Position numbers and translations under genes: made by a program. From Rhodospirillales bacterium (GTDB taxonomy: Bacteria; Pseudomonadota; Alphaproteobacteria; Micavibrionales; Micavibrionaceae): a stretch of DNA of 64,000 nucleotides. Where the stretch lies: positions 62,001-126,000 of the forward strand of contig JACKIU010000001.1 of assembly GCA_020638295.1 (NCBI GenBank), in the 5' to 3' direction. Every line of letters begins with the position of its first letter. The stretch's first letter is position 1. Below are positions 35,973 through 45,027 of this stretch, one piece after another. A model generated the notes under the pieces. The model was given only the letters and a program-made list of their open reading frames with translations, ran no database searches and had not been told where the DNA came from.

Positions 35973-36731
35973 GTGGTGCATAACGGCCCGGCAATCGTTC
36001 TGGCAAACCCGCAAATGGGGGAAAATATCGGCGCGGCAGCGCGTGCGATGCTGAATTTCGGCCTCACCGATCTGCGGCTGGTTAACCCGCGTGACGGCTG
36101 GCCGAACCAACGGGCTCTCGATATGTCATCCGGCGCGCTGGAGAAAATGCCGACGGTTCAGATCTATGAAACGCTGGCCGAGGCTGTTGGCGATCTGCAA
36201 CTGGTTTATGCCACCACGGCGAGGCCGCGCGGGCTGATTAAAGCGGTTTATACCCCGCGCAGTGCGGCAAATGAGGCTTATATGCGCCTGCGGGCCGGGC
36301 AGCGGGTGGGTTTCGTGTTCGGGGCGGAGCGCACAGGGCTGACCAATGATGAAATTGCGCTGTGTTCGCATATTATTCAAGTGCCGACCAATCCTGATTT
36401 TTCCTCGCTTAATCTGGGGCAAGCCGTGTTGCTGCTTACGCATGAGCTGTTTCAGGCCGGTGATGAAACGCCGGAGCGTATTTTAGAAACCGGCGACAGT
36501 CCTCCTGCCCCACAGGAAGATTTCGAGAATTTCTTCAAACGGCTGGAGGCCGAGCTTGAGGATGGCGGGTTCTTCACCGCCGAAGGGTTGAAGCCCACGA
36601 TCGTGCGCAATATTCGCGGTATTTTCACCCGTGCGGAGCTGAGTCTACAGGAGGTCAATACGCTGCAAGGGATTGTCTCGGCCCTGATCGGGCGCAAAGC
36701 GGCGCACAAAAAAGCCGCTCGTAAAAAATGA
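35973..36731 (+). CDS. trmJ: tRNA/rRNA 2'-O-methyltransferase, TrmH family group 1 (TrmJ-like)
   Basis: TrmJ methylates the 2'-OH of nucleotide 32 in tRNA. The SPOUT-fold motifs are ANPQMGENIGAAARAMLNFG (motif 1), FGAERTGLTNDEIALC (motif 2) and SSLNLGQAVLLLTHELF (motif 3, knot). A GTG start at 35973 is preceded by CTGGAG. The 252-residue product ends in a basic tail (RKAAHKKAARKK). A REP-like repeat separates it from the convergent rpsD. Confidence 0.9.
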   Translation: MVHNGPAIVLANPQMGENIGAAARAMLNFGLTDLRLVNPRDGWPNQRALDMSSGALEKMPTVQIYETLAEAVGDLQLVYATTARPRGLIKAVYTPRSAANEAYMRLRAGQRVGFVFGAERTGLTNDEIALCSHIIQVPTNPDFSSLNLGQAVLLLTHELFQAGDETPERILETGDSPPAPQEDFENFFKRLEAELEDGGFFTAEGLKPTIVRNIRGIFTRAELSLQEVNTLQGIVSALIGRKAAHKKAARKK

Positions 36732-36732
36732 A

Positions 36733-36808
36733 GCCCCGGTGCAAACCGGGGTCCATACAATTTTGTCGATAATCCCTATGGGCCCCGGCTTTCGCCGGGG
36801 ATACAGTT
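36733..36808. repeat. CCCCGG-type palindromic repeat between trmJ and rpsD
   Basis: GCCCCGGTGCAAACCGGGG then TCCATAC... and ATGGGCCCCGGCTTTCGCCG form two back-to-back stems about 45 bp apart. A related half-copy lies inside the element at 35219-35424 (CCCCGGCGAAAGCCGGGG then CCCATACGAT). It probably serves as a bidirectional terminator for the convergent trmJ and rpsD genes. Confidence 0.7.
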
Positions 36809-36813
36809 TTGGA

Positions 36814-37431
36814 TTATCTTGAATAGAATTCGACGATCAGATTCGGTTCCATCTGCACCGGGTATGGAACATCTTCCAGAGACGGAATGCGGATGAAGGT
36901 CGCCTTCATGTTTTTAAGATCAACATCGATATATTCAGGCACTTCGCGCTCCGGCTGTTGTGTCGCGGAAATCACCATCGGGATGTTCTTGCCGGAATCG
37001 CGGACTTCGATCACATCGCCGGCTTTGACCTGGTAAGACGGGATGTTGATAACTTTGCCGTTGACCGTGATGTGCTTGTGGCTGACGAACTGACGGGCTG
37101 CAAAAACGGTCGGCACGAAAGAGGCGCGGTAAACAACCGCATCCAGACGGCGCTCAAGCAGGCCGATCAGGTTTTGGCCGGTATCGCCGCGCATACGGTC
37201 GGATTCCTGATAGTAACGGCGGAATTGTTTTTCGCCGATATTGCCGTAATAGCCTTTGAGCTTTTGCTTGGCCATCAACTGCTGACCGTAGTCAGACAGT
37301 TTGCCGCGGCGTTCGCCGTGCATACCCGGGCCTTTCTGGCGAAGGTTATAAGGAGATTTTGCACGACCCCAGAGGTTACAAGCCAAACGGCGGTCGATTT
37401 TGTGTTTTGCGGAAATGCGCTTACCACTCAT
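36814..37431 (-). CDS. rpsD: 30S ribosomal protein S4
   Basis: The 205-residue protein has the S4 N-terminal region ([20 protein letters not shown], then [20 protein letters not shown]) and the S4 RNA-binding domain ([20 protein letters not shown], then [20 protein letters not shown] and [11 protein letters not shown]). It ends IVEFYSR as usual. S4 starts 30S assembly by binding 16S rRNA and in many bacteria represses its own operon. Here the gene is monocistronic. Confidence 0.97.
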   Translation of the reverse strand: MSGKRISAKHKIDRRLACNLWGRAKSPYNLRQKGPGMHGERRGKLSDYGQQLMAKQKLKGYYGNIGEKQFRRYYQESDRMRGDTGQNLIGLLERRLDAVVYRASFVPTVFAARQFVSHKHITVNGKVINIPSYQVKAGDVIEVRDSGKNIPMVISATQQPEREVPEYIDVDLKNMKATFIRIPSLEDVPYPVQMEPNLIVEFYSR

Positions 37432-37470
37432 AGTTCAAGTCCTTTCATAGACACTTTAAAGTCTTTGCGC

Positions 37471-37548
37471 TTTGCCTTTTCACTGCGTTGCTTCGTCGCT
37501 TCCGTAGCATTCGTACGCGGCGCTCCTCGCGCCTGGTGAAAAGGCAAA
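37471..37548 (-). promoter_or_regulatory. 13-bp-arm inverted repeat in the rpsD leader
   Basis: TTTGCCTTTTCAC (37471-37483) and GTGAAAAGGCAAA (37536-37548) are perfect inverses, starting 40 bp upstream of rpsD. In the mRNA this would be a stem with a 52-nt GC-rich apical region. It may be an autoregulatory S4-binding structure or a repeat. The position alone does not decide. Confidence 0.4.
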
Positions 37549-37753
37549 TTGCTTTGACTTTGGTTTCATTTATGTCCCGATTCCCCTTTTGGGATTGAGT
37601 TTTCACTCAACGCGGATTTTGACCGCTTCTCAGGAATATGCGGATTTATAGCGATTTTTCGGGGAATGTCAAAGAAAATAGACCCGGAGGGACCGGGATT
37701 GAATAATTAACTAGCTGGTACGTATAGCCTGCCTCGAACAAAACGATCATGCG

Positions 37754-37879
37754 TCCCCCGTGAAAATGAGGGCTTAACCATTTGATTTTAAAAGATCTTC
37801 GCTCTCGTTCCCCAGAAGGTATGCGCGGGGAAAGCAAAAAATGTATTTTTTGAATCGTTTTATAGGGGATAGGTTATGC
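37754..37879. repeat. left copy of direct repeat flanking the pilus-like operon
   Basis: This stretch matches 43741-43866 in the same orientation over about 126 bp. Shared blocks are CGTGAAAA, TTGATTTTAAAAGAT, then GGGAAAGCA/AGAGAAAGCA, then TTTTTTGAATCGTTTTAT and AGGGGATAGG. Identity by eye is about 75 percent. It lies about 60 bp after the stop of the usher gene. Confidence 0.75.
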
Positions 37880-37939
37880 TTTTAGATTCTTTCATTACAA
37901 TAAAGGAATCCTGCTTTCTATAGCCAGGTTCGACGACGC

Positions 37940-40900
37940 TTAATCAGAAACGTCAGCATTTTCGGATTTTTCTGAAACAAGCTGCACAATCGTTGTCACA
38001 AAATCGTCTTTGTTAGTGATGATGACGGGGGCCTCATTTTCATACACCAGTTGCTTTTTCATGAGAACGTTCTCCGGAATTTTAACATAGTAAGCCCCCG
38101 GCAAAACGTTCCTGAAAAGAAAATAGCCATCAAATTGAACGCCTGTTGTTGAGACATTCTGCCCTTCCGTGTTCACAAGGCTGATCTGCATTTCTCTGGG
38201 CATCTGTATGTCTTCAGGCGGCTCTATAAACCCTTCAAGTTCTGCCGTAACGAAAATAGGATAATCAATATTTGCAGGATAGCCGGGCCGAAGATTGACA
38301 CGATAACCTTCTACGCCTGGCCCCATCGCCTGATCGGAAAATTTCGTCTGGTCAGCGTAAAGATATATTGGACTTTTTGTATCCAGATTTTCTGCAACAG
38401 CCACTCCAAATTCATCCGTTTGATAGTAGCGCGAACCAATTTTCAAAACGATATTTTCGGCAGATTTTTCACCATCGTCACGTTGAAGGTCGTAATCATC
38501 ATCGATGAACGCTTTGGCAACGGCTACACCAGTATTTGAACGCGCTCTACTTGAAAAACGCCACTGATCGTCAGGGTATTGCCCTAAAGAGAAATTCAAA
38601 CCTACGCCGATGTATTTTTCGGCATCATTGTCCATACGGCCCGTGACAAAGAATTTATATTTGTTCATGTCGAACGTAATCGTATCTTCAAGCTCGTAAT
38701 TGATATCGCTCCCGTAACGTCTGGTGAGTGCGAGATTGTTAAGGATAGAAGACGTCCAATTCCGCAACCATGACAGTTTAAGCTGACTCAGTTCCTTATA
38801 GGGTTTCAAGGTATAATCGGAGGACAACGCAAAGACATTTTTATGAACACGGCCGCGCGCGGAAAACGAACCCGAAACACGTCTTTCAGCGTTATCGCTC
38901 GTATTTTGCTCCAATGTGTTCGTGATATTAAAACCTCTAAAACTTTTACTCAGGCGCGCTCTGATAACTTCCTCACTTAAATTGGACTCGTGCATGTTTT
39001 TCTGCAGAAAAACACTCGCACCCAATTCACCAACCTTGGGAATGTTGAATGTACGATCCAGATCGAGACTTATTTCTCTTTTCATCGGATCGTTAAAATT
39101 TGAAGCTTCTTCACTCGTGAAATTACTGGCGGCCTTGTAAGTAAAACGAAGATTCGTGCCAAGGAAATTGGCAAAGCTTATCAAGCGTCCGCTATGGCCT
39201 TGTGTTTTCGTGTTATAAGCGTAATCAAAACTCGACAAGACCCCCTTTAGAGATGTTCTCAGCCCACCATTCACATACTCATGGTTTCCGCTTTCAAGAG
39301 GGGTTTGAGAAAAACCAAACGCGCCTGTGAGCCACTTCGTGATTCCGTATTCGGCCTCTGCGGCCACACGCGTACTTTTCGGATGGTTCGGTTCAAACTC
39401 CCTATATTCGACCAGACGCTGGGACTTTTGATCTGCTGAAACATTATATGTGAACTGCCCTTTGTTCAATATTGAGCTGTTTACATTGATATGCTTCACC
39501 TCTTCCTCGATCTGTCCTTGCGGCCCTAAAAGCAGCAATCTGAAAATGTTATTTCCAAACAAAATAGGGACATCGGTAAATTCATACCGCCCGTCTGCTT
39601 CGACAACTTGCGCATCGATCAATACATCATTGCGGTAAAGCTCTACATCCCAGCCGGGTATGCTATCTCCAATGAAATCCGTCGTATCAAACTTATCTGT
39701 GCGGTTCAGGTCACGATTTGTAACCGTAAGTCCCCTACCTTCCCCTGTTTGGGCAATTTGCGGAATGCTGATGGAGTTAATATCACCGAACCGGAAGGAA
39801 GATGCGCCCAAAAGACCGAGCAGGTTCTTTGTATAATCATCCCGCCCTAAACTAAAACGCAGATCCGTAAGGGCGTGATCATGGAGATCGCCTGAAGCGT
39901 AAAAGTGTGAGGTCAGATAGGCGAGATCTCCTGAGCCTTGTATATTATACGTGCTCGTGACCTTTTGCTCTGATAATTTATCGTAAGCAGAATTGAGTGT
40001 AACATCTACGACAGGCGAGGATGCGATCGTATAGGGTATCTCGTAGGGCTGATAGTTTTTTTCTTTTTCCTTGAGGGCCTTTTTTCGTCCAAGAACGCTG
40101 TAGAGTTGCTGACGCTTGAAGATTTCTTCAAAAGGAAACGGAGTTTCCGAGTGTATTGATAAGAGCATTGTCTGGGGATCAATCTCAAAATTCAGCGAAA
40201 ACCATTCGGCCAGAAGATTTTTCTCAATATAAAAGTCCTCTTCATTTTTTATAATTTGCTCCGTGCCTAAATGATACGTTTTTCCGCTGATGATCGCGGT
40301 GTGCCCGTTGACATTTACTGTATTATGTTCACGGACAAACCAGCCGTGTGCTTGCACGGTTTCGATGTCTACTTGAATGGGAAACTCAAGGATTTCTGTG
40401 ATGCCAGAAAAAGGAAGATAGGTTTTGTCTCCCCGTTGTAGAGCGTCAACAAAATCGACCATTAATATGTCATTGATCTGTAATTGCAGAACCCAAACAT
40501 CTTCTTCCGTATGACTCATCACCCAGTCCGGTTCAGGAACAGCAGGGCCGAAAGCTTCGCTCTGAGGATCGAAAGCTTCCTTATTCTCAGATATGGCTTT
40601 TACAAAGCTTACGCGCGCTTCTGCCGTGCTACGGTTCATCAGAATCTCAATATCCAAAAGCCGTTGCAATGCGTCGATATCGAGGTAAATGTCGTTTTGA
40701 TAGAACAAAATCTGGTTTTGGTCCAGATTGTAGCTTTCAGCCCCCACCATCACCGTATGTATGGATGGAGCGAAGAGCACTTTGTTGCCATTTACGGGAC
40801 TGCTCCCCTGCGCAACCCTGTTGCTCTGGTCGAGATTAATGTGCCATCCCATAAGCGATGAAAGCTGGCCTATCGGTATAATCGTACCCGTAAGGCTCTG

Positions 40901-41122
40901 GTAAACGCTCATCTCCCCAAGAGGACCGTCATCACTGAGGAGGGTTATTTCCCTCAAATTTGACGGTGAAAAATAAGCATCTTTGGCGGCATACGGAGAA
41001 AATACGCTTCGTTGTTTTGTGCTTATGGTCTCTGCATGAGCAGAAGATTTTAGAGCATAGGAGACCATGGGCACCAATAATATCGCCCCCAGCAAAAGCC
41101 TGCTCTTCCCTGGCCTTTCCAT
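37940..41122 (-). CDS. outer-membrane usher-like beta-barrel protein (1060 aa)
   Basis: A signal peptide (LLLGAILLVPMVSYALKSSA) leads a 1060-residue protein. Residues about 45-350 form two stalk-like modules (AYFSPSNLREITLLSDDGPL, IPIGQLSSLMGWHINLDQSN). The middle is a barrel-like region with alternating short strands, including GDSIPGWDVELYRNDVLIDA, GRYEFTDVPILFGNNIFRLL and GPQGQIEEE, features seen in usher-type porins. Two Ig/carboxypeptidase-regulatory-like modules end the protein (KAFIDDDYDLQRDDGEK; DGYFLFRNVLPGAYYVK). It is the last gene after three subunits and a chaperone, so it most likely exports and anchors those subunits. It is not a classical FimD, being longer and with a different N-terminus. 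Confidence 0.7.
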   Translation of the reverse strand: MERPGKSRLLLGAILLVPMVSYALKSSAHAETISTKQRSVFSPYAAKDAYFSPSNLREITLLSDDGPLGEMSVYQSLTGTIIPIGQLSSLMGWHINLDQSNRVAQGSSPVNGNKVLFAPSIHTVMVGAESYNLDQNQILFYQNDIYLDIDALQRLLDIEILMNRSTAEARVSFVKAISENKEAFDPQSEAFGPAVPEPDWVMSHTEEDVWVLQLQINDILMVDFVDALQRGDKTYLPFSGITEILEFPIQVDIETVQAHGWFVREHNTVNVNGHTAIISGKTYHLGTEQIIKNEEDFYIEKNLLAEWFSLNFEIDPQTMLLSIHSETPFPFEEIFKRQQLYSVLGRKKALKEKEKNYQPYEIPYTIASSPVVDVTLNSAYDKLSEQKVTSTYNIQGSGDLAYLTSHFYASGDLHDHALTDLRFSLGRDDYTKNLLGLLGASSFRFGDINSISIPQIAQTGEGRGLTVTNRDLNRTDKFDTTDFIGDSIPGWDVELYRNDVLIDAQVVEADGRYEFTDVPILFGNNIFRLLLLGPQGQIEEEVKHINVNSSILNKGQFTYNVSADQKSQRLVEYREFEPNHPKSTRVAAEAEYGITKWLTGAFGFSQTPLESGNHEYVNGGLRTSLKGVLSSFDYAYNTKTQGHSGRLISFANFLGTNLRFTYKAASNFTSEEASNFNDPMKREISLDLDRTFNIPKVGELGASVFLQKNMHESNLSEEVIRARLSKSFRGFNITNTLEQNTSDNAERRVSGSFSARGRVHKNVFALSSDYTLKPYKELSQLKLSWLRNWTSSILNNLALTRRYGSDINYELEDTITFDMNKYKFFVTGRMDNDAEKYIGVGLNFSLGQYPDDQWRFSSRARSNTGVAVAKAFIDDDYDLQRDDGEKSAENIVLKIGSRYYQTDEFGVAVAENLDTKSPIYLYADQTKFSDQAMGPGVEGYRVNLRPGYPANIDYPIFVTAELEGFIEPPEDIQMPREMQISLVNTEGQNVSTTGVQFDGYFLFRNVLPGAYYVKIPENVLMKKQLVYENEAPVIITNKDDFVTTIVQLVSEKSENADVSD

Positions 41123-41162
41123 AGCTCTTCACTTCTTATGTGTTTTGAATTCTAGAAATAAT

Positions 41163-42005
41163 CTAGTTTAAAGGAAGGGATGTCTGCGCAAGTATATCTC
41201 CTCCTTCCTGTTCCTGAGCAGTATAGGTGATTTCAAGTGTCCCTTCGGATAAAGATACACCTTCAGGAATATCCAACGGAATAGAAACGTGACGACTGGG
41301 AGTTGGCCGATAAACCGGAATTCCCGGATAAAACGTAAGGAGCTTTAGCTCTTCTCCCGGCTTTTTATAAGAAACTGAGAAATCCCCCATCGACGAACGG
41401 TTTCCTTCCCGCACCAGCGTCAAATCCAATTTCGTCTGGCCTGCAGAGGTGCGAACAAGTCGCGGCTCTTCTATTGAAACCTTATAGTCAGTCTCACCGA
41501 CACGGAAAATAACAGGTATAATCAGAACCAAATTAGCTTTAATAGAGATCGTTGTATTCTCGGTTTGATCAGAAGTTGATACCCTCGTACCCTCAACATT
41601 ATCGTTCTCCATCTTCACTCTTAAATGGGCGCGATATTCACCAGGCTCTAGAGAAACATTGCGTTTTTGCAACAAACGTATAGCCTGAACTTCTCCCGGC
41701 TTAACGGTTACGCTTTTGGGAGAAACGTGAAGATAAGGAATGGCAGAAAAAGGCTCAACCTCACCGTCCTTAACCGGGGTTACAGTCCCATCTTCGTTCA
41801 TCGTCATATCAACCAGTTTGACCGAAAAAGCTCCCGTAGCCGTTCCCGTGTTTTTAAGCTGAACTGTCGCAGAACGCTCATTTTGAGCCAGCGCAACCCG
41901 CGTTGGCATAAGCATAATTTCAGCACGATCCGCCGCGTTCGCCGTCGAGCCAAACGCGTGCAGGGCGACGAACGCCATAATAAAAATCAAAAAAATACGT
42001 GCCAT
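41163..42005 (-). CDS. PapD-like periplasmic chaperone
   Basis: The 280-residue protein starts with a signal peptide (IFLIFIMAFVALHAFGSTAN). The first immunoglobulin-like domain has ILMPTRVALAQNERSATVQL, NTGTATGAFSVKLVDM, SPKSVTVKPGEVQAIRLLQK (edge strand and basic residues as in PapD-type chaperones) and GEYRAHLRVKME. The second domain has LVLIIPVIFRVGETDYKVSI. It would hold pilin-like subunits before delivery to the usher. It lies 12 bp after the subunit gene and 40 bp before the usher gene. Confidence 0.8.
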   Translation of the reverse strand: MARIFLIFIMAFVALHAFGSTANAADRAEIMLMPTRVALAQNERSATVQLKNTGTATGAFSVKLVDMTMNEDGTVTPVKDGEVEPFSAIPYLHVSPKSVTVKPGEVQAIRLLQKRNVSLEPGEYRAHLRVKMENDNVEGTRVSTSDQTENTTISIKANLVLIIPVIFRVGETDYKVSIEEPRLVRTSAGQTKLDLTLVREGNRSSMGDFSVSYKKPGEELKLLTFYPGIPVYRPTPSRHVSIPLDIPEGVSLSEGTLEITYTAQEQEGGDILAQTSLPLN

Positions 42006-42017
42006 GTCTGCTCTTCT

Positions 42018-42506
42018 TTACTGTAAAGTTACAACAATATCAAAACTGGGCGTAAGCGTACCTGTCGGCACAGATGAAGTATACTGCGCCGTTGCCCCGA
42101 GGTAAAGCGTTGTTCCTTGCCCGCCTGACGGCTTCGGCAGCTCGGAGCGCGGAAAGCTGGCAATTGTCGTTGTGTCGTAAACCCCGGTAAAGTTATTTAT
42201 TGTTAACGCGGCATCGCCTGAGTTGATGTTCTGTATATCAATTGTGCAACTGGTTGAAGGGCCGTTCCCGGAACGTTTTATTTTGTAACTCCCGGCGGTT
42301 GGGACGCCAATTTGGACAGTTCCTGTTCCGGAATAGGAACCTGTACCGGGATCTATCGTTATTGTCTCCGAGCCAGAAACCGGTATTTCGAGCTGGGCAA
42401 AGCTAAGCTGCGTCTGCTCGGTTATCGATATATTTTCGGCCGCATGTCCGTAGTTTACCCAAAGACAAGGAAACATAATAAAATAGAAAAAAATGATATT
42501 TTTCAA
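42018..42506 (-). CDS. DUF4402-like secreted subunit (162 aa)
   Basis: A signal peptide (FFYFIMFPCLWVNYGHAA) precedes ISITEQTQLSFAQLEIPVSG, GTVQIGVPTAGSYKIKRSGN, TLYLGATAQYTSSVPTGTLT and the terminal SFDIVVTLQ. The L-x-F near the start, G-x-Y-x-x strands, LxLGA block and final beta strand follow the DUF4402 pilin-like pattern. It is the third subunit of the operon and directly precedes the chaperone gene. Confidence 0.65.
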   Translation of the reverse strand: MKNIIFFYFIMFPCLWVNYGHAAENISITEQTQLSFAQLEIPVSGSETITIDPGTGSYSGTGTVQIGVPTAGSYKIKRSGNGPSTSCTIDIQNINSGDAALTINNFTGVYDTTTIASFPRSELPKPSGGQGTTLYLGATAQYTSSVPTGTLTPSFDIVVTLQ

Positions 42507-42544
42507 ATCAAAGCAACTCTTTTCAAAATGGGATCGTTAGACTA

Positions 42545-43135
42545 TTAAAAATAAACGACAGATAAATCAAACGAGGGCTGTGTTTTAATTTCCTTGCTTT
42601 TCAAGACGTCAATCACCCTCATCAACATACCCAGACGGAGAGTCTTTTCCTCTTTTCCTTTTACGCTATTGATCTCATCACATGAAATGTTTTCTACATC
42701 TCCTAGAGAACATAACGCATTAACCGGTTTAATAACACCGTTGGACATATAACCACTCGCCATTAAACGAAATTGCTGTGCCCGGCCATCCTGTATTTTT
42801 ATTTCCCCCGGATCAGCCTTTCTGCTCATATAAATTACATTGTTATTTTCGATGTAAACACTACCGTCCGGCGTTATAACAACCTTGTCATTCGCCTTTG
42901 CCGGAATGTCACGACACGAAATATCATTTGTGGAAGCCAGCCCCGAAATTTTTTCAAATCCCATATGAACACTGACATCGACAGCACCAGAGAGGGCTGC
43001 GCGCCCTCCCCCTGCTATGTTTTTTTGAGAAATCGCGGTAGCGGCCAAACCTGGCACCGCAGCCATAAGAAAACCCGCCGCAAAAAATATTTTCAGAGAA
43101 AATGTTTTATAATTCTTCACCACTCGCGATTTCAT
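42545..43135 (-). CDS. DUF4402-like secreted subunit, larger and divergent (196 aa)
   Basis: A signal peptide (IFFAAGFLMAAVPGLAATAI) is followed by a protein with two probable disulfides and beta-rich blocks: VHMGFEKISGLASTND, DKVVITPDGSVYIENNNVIY, QQFRLMASGYMSNGVIKPVN, TLRLGMLMRVIDVL, and a final FDLSVVYF strand like that of the first subunit (FVVTVVYS). It could be a tip or adaptor subunit, because it is larger and less regular. That is inference from position and size. Confidence 0.55.
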   Translation of the reverse strand: MKSRVVKNYKTFSLKIFFAAGFLMAAVPGLAATAISQKNIAGGGRAALSGAVDVSVHMGFEKISGLASTNDISCRDIPAKANDKVVITPDGSVYIENNNVIYMSRKADPGEIKIQDGRAQQFRLMASGYMSNGVIKPVNALCSLGDVENISCDEINSVKGKEEKTLRLGMLMRVIDVLKSKEIKTQPSFDLSVVYF

Positions 43136-43148
43136 ATTCTTTCATAAT

Positions 43149-43655
43149 CTAGCTGTAGACAACCGTCACAACGAATGTCGGAGCTGCCGTCGAACCTGCA
43201 GCTTGTGTACCATCGACAGTAGCATCAACCCCCAAAAGCAAGGTTTTACCTGCTCCAGGCGCAGCCGCGCCCGTCAATGTATTACACGCAACTTCACCAC
43301 CCCCGTTGTAGTTACAAGTGGCATTTGACGGCGTCACACCATTGTCGGCCGAGTAGCTACCAACAGAAATGTCAATCGTCTGCGTCGGGGACCCTGTAAT
43401 TGTGATGTCACCTGCCGCTGGTGTACCACCCAGCTCAGAACCGGCACCTGCATGAGAAACAGCACCTGCCGTCGAAATTGTATAAGTATCGGCTGTTCCC
43501 GCAAGCACAATTCCAAAATCAATGTCAGAGTTTTTAGTTAAAGCTACAACGGCATCAAAAGCTATATTCGCCGTTACACTCTGGGTTGCAGCGCTAACAC
43601 CGTGAGCAGCCAGTAAAAGACATGCCGCACAACTTCCAAGTAAAATCTTCCTCAT
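43149..43655 (-). CDS. DUF4402-like major pilin subunit candidate (168 aa)
   Basis: The first gene of the operon. A signal peptide (MRKILLGSCAACLLLAAHGV, cleavage after SAA) precedes a Gly/Ala/Thr-rich beta protein: NSDIDFGIVLAGTADTYTIS, DITITGSPTQTIDISVGSYS, one CNYNGGGEVAC disulfide pair, TLLLGVDATVDGTQAAGSTA and the final FVVTVVYS. The DFG near the start, the LLLGVDATV block and the last strand match DUF4402. First position and composition suggest the major subunit. Confidence 0.65.
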   Translation of the reverse strand: MRKILLGSCAACLLLAAHGVSAATQSVTANIAFDAVVALTKNSDIDFGIVLAGTADTYTISTAGAVSHAGAGSELGGTPAAGDITITGSPTQTIDISVGSYSADNGVTPSNATCNYNGGGEVACNTLTGAAAPGAGKTLLLGVDATVDGTQAAGSTAAPTFVVTVVYS

Positions 43656-43740
43656 TAGTTTACTCCTGTTTCTTTACACGTGGACACACAATAGTACCTC
43701 TTTTAGTTTTAACAACCATCTTGAAAAAAATCAAATTCAT

Positions 43741-43866
43741 TCCCTCGTGAAAACTGGATTTAACCACTTGATTTTAAAAGATTTCTGCTCTTGTACCCCA
43801 AAGGATATACACAGAGAAAGCAGGAAAGGTGTTTTTTGAATCGTTTTATTAGGGGATAGGCTATAC
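43741..43866. repeat. right copy of direct repeat flanking the pilus-like operon
   Basis: About 126 bp with about 75 percent identity by eye to 37754-37879, in the same orientation. It sits about 85 bp upstream of the first pilin-like gene. No coding potential is credible in either copy, although both are partly open. Confidence 0.75.
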
Positions 43867-44175
43867 GGCTTTTTCTTGGCTTTGGCTTTTGCGTTAAGGG
43901 CATTTGGGGCATCTTTATTTCTCAACTTGGGATATACCCTACGATACGCCCCCATTTTTTCCGGTTGCAAACGAATAATGCTGAATGAAGATAAGCCCAA
44001 ATAAAAATAAAACCCCTTGTTTTTCAAGGGGTCTGTGATCGTATACGAATATCAATGAATGTTAGTGAAAGAAAGTTTGGTGGACTTGAACAAAATAAGT
44101 TCGAACCACTTGTTTGATGTTTTAGCGGAGTGGGAAGCGGTCTTGCAAGGCACTTCTTTTAACAATCATTCGGTC

Positions 44176-44207
44176 TTGACAGAGTACTGATTTTATAGGA
44201 ATATAAT
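44176..44207 (+). promoter_or_regulatory. promoter-like sequence upstream of the dual-OB gene
   Basis: TTGACA (44176-44181) and TATAAT (44202-44207) are perfect consensus hexamers, but the spacing is 20 bp, which is longer than optimal. Transcription would start near 44214, directly at the first terminator hairpin. A regulator that adjusts spacing or DNA twist would make sense of such a promoter, but that is speculation. Confidence 0.5.
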
Positions 44208-44213
44208 CCGTAC

Positions 44214-44241
44214 AAACGCCATGACTCTGTCTGGCGTTTTT
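44214..44241 (+). terminator. first intrinsic-terminator-like hairpin in the dual-OB leader
   Basis: AAACGCCA (44214-44221) pairs with TGGCGTTT around a 10-nt loop, and the run TTTTT follows (44236-44240). It lies at the predicted transcript start, before a second such hairpin. Confidence 0.6.
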
Positions 44242-44260
44242 CGTTTTTATGATTTAACCC

Positions 44261-44301
44261 AAGCGGCATCTTCCGACAACACCGGAGGAGGCCGCTTTTT
44301 T
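44261..44301 (+). terminator. second intrinsic-terminator-like hairpin in the dual-OB leader
   Basis: AAGCGGC (44261-44267) pairs with GCCGCTT (44291-44297). The stem continues with TCTTCCG against CGGAGGA, the loop is ACAACAC, and a T-run follows (44296-44301). It ends only 10 nt before the Shine-Dalgarno AGGAAG of the gene at 44323, so the gene can be expressed only by read-through or antitermination, or from a promoter not seen. Confidence 0.7.
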
Positions 44302-44322
44302 GTGCCTGAAAGGAAGCTACAT

Positions 44323-45027
44323 ATGTCCGGTTTTAAAGGAAGAGGATCAGATCACGATCCTTACCAAATCAATGTCATTACATCTGATATTACCTATATG
44401 AAAGACACTTTTTGTGTCGCTGGGTGGTGCCCGTCCACTTCTCAGATGAAACGGCTTATGATCAACAGCAACCATTGGAGCGATAAAGATTTAAAGAAGA
44501 TCGGCAAATACGCTTCGCTCAACGTCAATGTGATTCCCAAAGAAGGTGGCCGGAATTATCCGCACAAGACCGAGGACACCTGCATTGATAAAAATTTTCG
44601 GATTGTCCGGCATTATGATGATCCGGCAGTTCTTGCAAAAGATTTGCGGCCTTCGGCCTCCAGAACGATTGATACAGCTTTTGATGGGAACATTAAGAAA
44701 AAATCCTATGTGCCGTTTGAAACCAAATGTTCTTCTCTCGGCGCAGTCATTCTTCCGGCCGAGAATGTTAATTTCTTCAAAAAAGAGGGGAAGTTGCGCG
44801 TTAATCTTCTCGATCAGGACGCTTCGGAATATGATCTGCGCGTCACGTGCAAATACCTTCGAGACTTGCTCGACCCGATGTCGGCCAAAGAATTTGAGGG
44901 GTTTAACGCCGAGATGCAAAGCAGCAGACAAAAAGCGCATGTTCGTGTTGGTCTGGCAAAACCGTATGTTTATAAAGACAGCAATTGTTATCTGATGTGT
45001 AATGGCGTATTTTTCTATGATGAATAA
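44323..45027 (+). CDS. probable dual-OB-fold (DuOB) domain protein
   Basis: The start at 44323 is preceded by AGGAAG. Upstream open frame lies in the terminator hairpins and is rejected. The 234-residue protein has YQINVITSDITYMKDTFCVA, a central RIVRHYDDPAVLAKDLRPSA, KCSSLGAVILPAENVNFFKK and LRVNLLDQDASEYDLRVTCK, then HVRVGLAKPYVYKDSNCYLM. Two successive beta-rich halves and the CVAG and LRP motifs fit the dual-OB domain seen in nucleic-acid-linked accessory modules beside DUF488. The family assignment is from memory of its pattern. The stop overlaps the DUF488 start. Function unknown. Confidence 0.55.
   Translation: MSGFKGRGSDHDPYQINVITSDITYMKDTFCVAGWCPSTSQMKRLMINSNHWSDKDLKKIGKYASLNVNVIPKEGGRNYPHKTEDTCIDKNFRIVRHYDDPAVLAKDLRPSASRTIDTAFDGNIKKKSYVPFETKCSSLGAVILPAENVNFFKKEGKLRVNLLDQDASEYDLRVTCKYLRDLLDPMSAKEFEGFNAEMQSSRQKAHVRVGLAKPYVYKDSNCYLMCNGVFFYDE

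Noticed and set aside
37646..37837. Small ORFs at 37646-37837 and 43737-44027 as homologous proteins
   Set aside because: Their shared SFKIKWL segment comes from the direct repeat itself; start codons and flanks differ, and there is no ribosome-binding site.
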